Below, piece after piece: positions 4,948 through 7,569 of a DNA stretch of 7,569 nt. The notes beneath the pieces are model-generated. The model was not told the origin of the DNA. It was given only the letters and a program-made list of their open reading frames with translations, and made no database searches. Every line of letters starts with the position of its first letter. Within the stretch, counting starts at the first letter, position 1. The stretch is from Flemingiibacterium sp045578725 (GTDB taxonomy: Bacteria; Bacillota; Clostridia; Oscillospirales; CAG-272), in the NCBI GenBank assembly GCA_045578725.1, contig JAZNKS010000057.1:1-7569 (forward strand), read 5' to 3'. The position numbers and the translations under genes are program-made.

Positions 4948-6222
4948 TTACAGCGCCTTGTAGGCCTTCATGGACTTGATGATCGGCTTGCCCTCGGCCT
5001 TGTCAACGACCAGCGAGATCCGGCCGGTAGGGATCAGCGGGAAGTGGCAGATATGCTTATGACCGATCGTGCGGCCGATGTAGAGGCAGATTTCGCGGGA
5101 GGCATAGCAGGGAAGGTTGGCCATGATGCGGAATTCCTCGACGGCCTCGCCCTCGGTGATATCCTCCTCGATGATGACGGTATCGACCGTCTCGACGCCG
5201 ACAGCGTTGGGATTCCAGCCGGCTCCGTCCGGGGTGGATTCGATCCGCCATACATTTTCCCCGGCCTCAACGGGCTCGGAGAAGGCAAGCGGCGTGCCGT
5301 AGCGGCGGCGGATCTCCGCGCCAAGCTCCAGCAGGCGGGCGGCATCCTTTTCGGGGAGCAGACCGCGGCAGTCCGGGCCGATATTGAGCAGAAGGTTGGC
5401 ACCGCGGCCGACCGAATAATCATAGTTGGCGATCAGCTCCTCCAGCGACTTGACGGTATCCTCATTGGCCTCGCAGTCGAACCAGGCGGTGCGCATCTTC
5501 ATGTCGCACTCAGCCGGCAGATAACGGGGATGATCGAGCCACTGGCCTTCCTGCAGGCGCTCGGAGAAGGCGGCCGTCAGCACGGAATTGCGGTTGGGCA
5601 TATCCGCAAAGCCGTCCTCGTTGCCGACCCAGCGGGTTTCGGGATCCCACATCGAGAAGATGCGGATGCCGGGCTGGAGATCGCGGATGACCTTGATGAT
5701 GCGGTCGCGGTCATATTCGTGGCCCTCGGAGCCGCAGCCGTCGAACCAGAGATAATCGATCTGGCCGTAATTGGTCAGCAGCTCGCTGATCTGATTGATG
5801 AAGTAATCGTCATATTCCTTGCCCTCGGCGAACTTGGTTGCGCCGCCCCACTGTGCGGGGGAATAATAGAGACCGACCTTGAGCTTATAGGTGCGGCAGG
5901 CCTTGACGAATTCGGCGACAACGTCACCCTTGCCGCCCTCCCAGGGGGACTGGGCGACGGAATAGTCGGAATATTTGGTGGGCCAGTTGGCGAAGCCATC
6001 GTGGTGCTTACAGGTGAGGATGGCATATCTGGCACCGGCATTCTTTGCGGTACGGCACCACTGCTTGCAGTCGAGGTGGGTCGGGTTGAAGGCGGATGCG
6101 GGCATCGGCTTATTATCCCAGTCAACGTGGCCGGGGAAGAACGCGCGGATACCGAAATGGAAGAAGACACCGAATTCCCAGTCAAGGAAGTCGATCTGTT
6201 TCTGTGTGGGCTTGAGTTTCAT
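4948..6222 (-). CDS. Alpha-L-fucosidase, glycoside hydrolase family 29
   Basis: Retaining exo-enzyme that releases L-fucose from fucosylated glycans such as mucin or plant oligosaccharides. The 424-residue protein has the GH29 signatures. WEFGVFFHFGIRAF near the start supplies H22. KHHDGFANWPTKYSDY (72-87) holds the conserved His pair H73-H74. VGLYYSPAQW is at 116-125. DYLWFDG holds D161, in the position of the catalytic nucleophile. A later GANLLLNIGPDCRG marks the barrel end, and a short beta-sandwich domain of about 110 residues follows. The acid/base residue cannot be assigned by eye, so subfamily A or B is open. There is no signal peptide, so it should act in the cytoplasm on imported oligosaccharides. 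The start is ATG 6222 with GGAGG (6231-6235) 8 nt upstream; the adjacent ATG 6225 leaves only 5 nt. TAA 4948-4950 is followed 12 nt later by the DUF2500 gene. Confidence 0.95.
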   Translation of the reverse strand: MKLKPTQKQIDFLDWEFGVFFHFGIRAFFPGHVDWDNKPMPASAFNPTHLDCKQWCRTAKNAGARYAILTCKHHDGFANWPTKYSDYSVAQSPWEGGKGDVVAEFVKACRTYKLKVGLYYSPAQWGGATKFAEGKEYDDYFINQISELLTNYGQIDYLWFDGCGSEGHEYDRDRIIKVIRDLQPGIRIFSMWDPETRWVGNEDGFADMPNRNSVLTAAFSERLQEGQWLDHPRYLPAECDMKMRTAWFDCEANEDTVKSLEELIANYDYSVGRGANLLLNIGPDCRGLLPEKDAARLLELGAEIRRRYGTPLAFSEPVEAGENVWRIESTPDGAGWNPNAVGVETVDTVIIEEDITEGEAVEEFRIMANLPCYASREICLYIGRTIGHKHICHFPLIPTGRISLVVDKAEGKPIIKSMKAYKAL

Positions 6223-6255
6223 CATGAATACCTCCAAGATAATAATTCCGATTTA

Positions 6256-6284
6256 ATTGTACCATATCATTCGCATGATGTCAA
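6256..6284 (-). promoter_or_regulatory. Extended -10 sigma-A promoter of the fucosidase operon
   Basis: On the - strand, TTGACA (+ positions 6279-6284, 6/6) and TACAAT (6256-6261, 5/6) are separated by 17 bp, with TG one base before the -10. Predicted start is near 6249, about 27 nt before ATG 6222, leaving a short leader with GGAGG. A perfect 5-4-5 palindrome, ATCAT-TCGC-ATGAT (6266-6279), fills the spacer and could be a repressor site. Confidence 0.82.
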
Positions 6285-6361
6285 GTAAAATATATGTCAG
6301 CCGGAAAAGATTCGGCGAGGGGGCGGGAAGGCGGGCGATGCTTGTGTGGGACGATTGCGGC

Positions 6362-6427
6362 GGGCGATTCGTGAATCGCCCCTACAGGGAGCCGGGATGC
6401 GGCGTATGCCCTCCCCCGGAGAGGGGC
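6362..6427. repeat. REP-like palindromic intergenic element
   Basis: GGGCGATTC (6362-6370) and GAATCGCCC (6373-6381) form a perfect 9-bp inverted repeat with a 2-nt centre, followed by CTACA. From memory, GGGCGATTC/GAATCGCCC-CTACA sequences recur between genes in gut Clostridia, so I read this as a dispersed REP/MITE-like repeat. A second GC-rich hairpin, CCCTC (6409-6413) with GAGGG (6421-6425), follows and may be part of the same unit. There is no T-tract, so it is not a terminator. Only one copy is in this window. Confidence 0.5.
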
Positions 6428-6443
6428 TTGGGTGAGCGCAAAG

Positions 6444-6480
6444 CAAAAAGCCTTCCGTCCGACGGACGAAAGGCTTTTTC
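6444..6480. terminator. Strong bidirectional intrinsic terminator
   Basis: AAAAAGCCTT (6445-6454) pairs with AAGGCTTTTT (6470-6479). After one C/A mismatch the stem continues with CGTCC (6456-6460) and GGACG (6464-6468) around a GAC loop. A and T runs flank both sides, so it can work in both directions. Its main client is the - strand glycosylase gene, whose TAG (6482-6484) is 3 nt away. No + strand gene ends here. The gap 6285-6444 holds only the REP-like element. Confidence 0.88.
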
Positions 6481-6481
6481 C

Positions 6482-6976
6482 CTACTTCATTATTCCATCT
6501 GCGATCACCGGCTGCCATGCTTCCAGCAGGCGCTCCATACCGAAGGCCGCGTTGGCGGGGCTGGTGGAGGGCAGGCAGATCGCTTCGATGCCCGTATTCG
6601 GATACTGGTAAGTCCGGTACAGCCGATCCGCCGTCTTGCCGTTGGTGACAATCCGCGTGATCGGAGCGGCGGCGAGGATGGCGCCAAGATCGTTTGGGAT
6701 CACATTCCGGATGCTGGCATCCGAGGAGCCGACGATTTCGCAGGAGGCACAGACATCCCAGAGCGCGATCCGGTTTGCGAGCAGAAGGGATCGCTTCTCA
6801 TTGACCGTCTGCGGGGGATCCGCTTTGAGGATCCGGGCAAGCAATGGCCAGAACCGATTGCGCGGATGGCCGTAATAGAAGCCCTCCTCACGGGATTTCA
6901 CGGAGGGGAAGCTTCCGAGGATCAGCAGGCGGGAATTTCCGTCCCAGACCGGCTCAAAGCCGACGTAGGTACTCAT
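6482..6976 (-). CDS. DNA-deoxyinosine (hypoxanthine-DNA) glycosylase, UDG family 6
   Basis: Base-excision repair enzyme of the uracil-DNA glycosylase superfamily that removes hypoxanthine arising from deaminated adenine. The 164-residue length fits the family. Motifs in order: LLILGSFPSVKS (17-28), the family-6 block EEGFYYGHPRNRFWPLL (30-46) with N40 in the likely catalytic Asn position, LANRIALWDVC, and LPSTSPANA (135-143), the DNA-binding loop motif of the superfamily. Catalytic assignment is by family analogy. The ATG (6974-6976) lies inside the end of the preceding gene in an ATGA overlap, and the upstream GGGGCGG is only a moderate ribosome site. Translation is therefore probably coupled to the upstream membrane-protein gene. 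A strong terminator lies 3 nt after the stop. Confidence 0.9.
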   Translation of the reverse strand: MSTYVGFEPVWDGNSRLLILGSFPSVKSREEGFYYGHPRNRFWPLLARILKADPPQTVNEKRSLLLANRIALWDVCASCEIVGSSDASIRNVIPNDLGAILAAAPITRIVTNGKTADRLYRTYQYPNTGIEAICLPSTSPANAAFGMERLLEAWQPVIADGIMK

Positions 6977-7479
6977 TTTTTCCGCCCCGCGATCAGCTTG
7001 AAGATCTCATGCAGGCCGAGATAGACCAGCGCGAGAACGGCGACGGCGATCCACGAGAGGCCGGGGATCCGTTCGATGCCGAAGAGGGCACCCGCCGCAG
7101 GCGAGAGGAAGCATACAAGCAGGAAGACTGCCATCGCGGCAAGCAGGCCGCAAAAGACTACATTCAGCCTCAGATTGCCGGTAAACAGGCTCTTTTCGCT
7201 TTCATATTCCAGCAGATTGATGAGCTGGAAGAGCAGCAGGACGGTGAAGGCAAGGGAAGCATACTGACCGTCGGTGAGCACAAGGCCGAGCCGATCCAGC
7301 AGGGGGCGTGTCAGCAGGATTCCCGCCGCGCCGGCTAAGGCAAAGCAGACCGAGCGGATATTGGTGAGGAAGGGATGGACCAGCGAGCTTTCGGCATCGT
7401 CGGCCAGAGCCAGCGCATCGCGGGGCGGCCGTGCAAAGGCGCAGACCAGCACCGCACAAACAACACCATGCGACTTCAT
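6973..7479 (-). CDS. Orphan C-terminal membrane domain of a P-type cation ATPase (truncated)
   Basis: A 168-residue protein resembling only the last part of Ca2+/cation P-type ATPases. RPPRD (17-21) matches the RPPR motif that follows helix 6. Then come hydrophobic helices at about 44-61, 73-91 (ASLAFTVLLLFQLINLL), 107-126 and 141-160. EYESEKSLF (91-99) corresponds to the NxRSExxSLF loop, and the protein ends HEIFKLIAGRKK. The ATP-binding domain, the DKTG phosphorylation site and helices 1-6 are missing, so it cannot pump by itself. A stop at 7531-7533 closes the frame upstream, and I see no ATPase sequence in any frame from 7480 to 7569. ATG 7479 has GAGGA (7488-7492) 8 nt upstream, so it can be translated. 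It is either a remnant of a deleted ATPase gene or a stand-alone membrane protein. Its stop overlaps the glycosylase start by 4 nt. Confidence 0.7.
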   Translation of the reverse strand: MKSHGVVCAVLVCAFARPPRDALALADDAESSLVHPFLTNIRSVCFALAGAAGILLTRPLLDRLGLVLTDGQYASLAFTVLLLFQLINLLEYESEKSLFTGNLRLNVVFCGLLAAMAVFLLVCFLSPAAGALFGIERIPGLSWIAVAVLALVYLGLHEIFKLIAGRKK

Positions 7480-7569
7480 TTCCCTGTTCCTCAATCTTGA
7501 TCGAATCCAGACGACGCACCGTGCTCTTTTTCATCTTCTTATTAGAACAAAAGCTCTTAAAATCATGTT

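Noticed and set aside
4741..6288. Long open + strand frame of more than 500 codons opposite the fucosidase gene
   Set aside because: It is antisense to a clear GH29 gene, has no ribosome site and no recognisable motif. Long antisense frames are common in GC-rich genes.
7495..7569. Start of another - strand gene (ATG 7534, open through the edge)
   Set aside because: The short frame soon runs antiphase to the ATPase-domain gene, has no ribosome site and shows no recognisable motif. I see nothing supportable in these last bases.

Overview
The window looks like chromosomal DNA from a GC-rich, endospore-forming member of the Clostridia, most likely a gut Oscillospiraceae/Ruminococcaceae-type organism. 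The evidence is a spoVA operon end, strong GGAGG-type ribosome binding sites, consensus sigma-A promoters, an intracellular GH29 alpha-L-fucosidase, an AraC-type regulator beside a lipoprotein solute-binding protein, and a short palindromic intergenic element of a kind I associate with this group. The taxonomic call is inference; no rRNA or marker gene is present.

Layout. (1) Positions 1-1022, + strand: the 3' two thirds of spoVAD followed by spoVAE. These build the spore inner-membrane channel complex that moves dipicolinic acid. (2) 1032-1959, + strand: a near-perfect sigma-A promoter drives an unrecognised cysteine-rich, zinc-ribbon-like protein. It is followed by a 31-residue Cys-rich membrane miniprotein. 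(3) 1969-2083: five copies of a 15-bp tandem repeat, then a strong bidirectional terminator. (4) 2079-4496: a solute-binding lipoprotein gene (- strand) broken by one apparent missing base, and a divergent AraC-family regulator (+ strand). Their two promoters overlap face to face. A 21-bp-spaced direct repeat lies where the regulator could activate the lipoprotein gene and repress its own. (5) 4507-6284: a bidirectional terminator, then a two-gene - strand operon of GH29 alpha-L-fucosidase and a DUF2500 membrane protein, from an extended -10 promoter with a palindrome in its spacer. (6) 6285-6481: an intergenic region with a REP-like palindrome and a strong terminator. (7) 6482-7479, - strand: an orphan P-type ATPase C-terminal membrane domain, overlapping by 4 nt a family-6 hypoxanthine/deoxyinosine DNA glycosylase.

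How the genes work together. The spoVA pair is a conserved sporulation module. The solute-binding protein, the AraC regulator and the fucosidase suggest use of host or plant glycans, though no ABC permease is in view and a shared pathway is not shown. I see no defence island, CRISPR array, prophage or transposase. The best leads for something undescribed are the miniprotein plus coding-like 15-bp repeat, the compact divergent promoter/operator, and the orphan ATPase membrane domain coupled to a DNA-repair enzyme.
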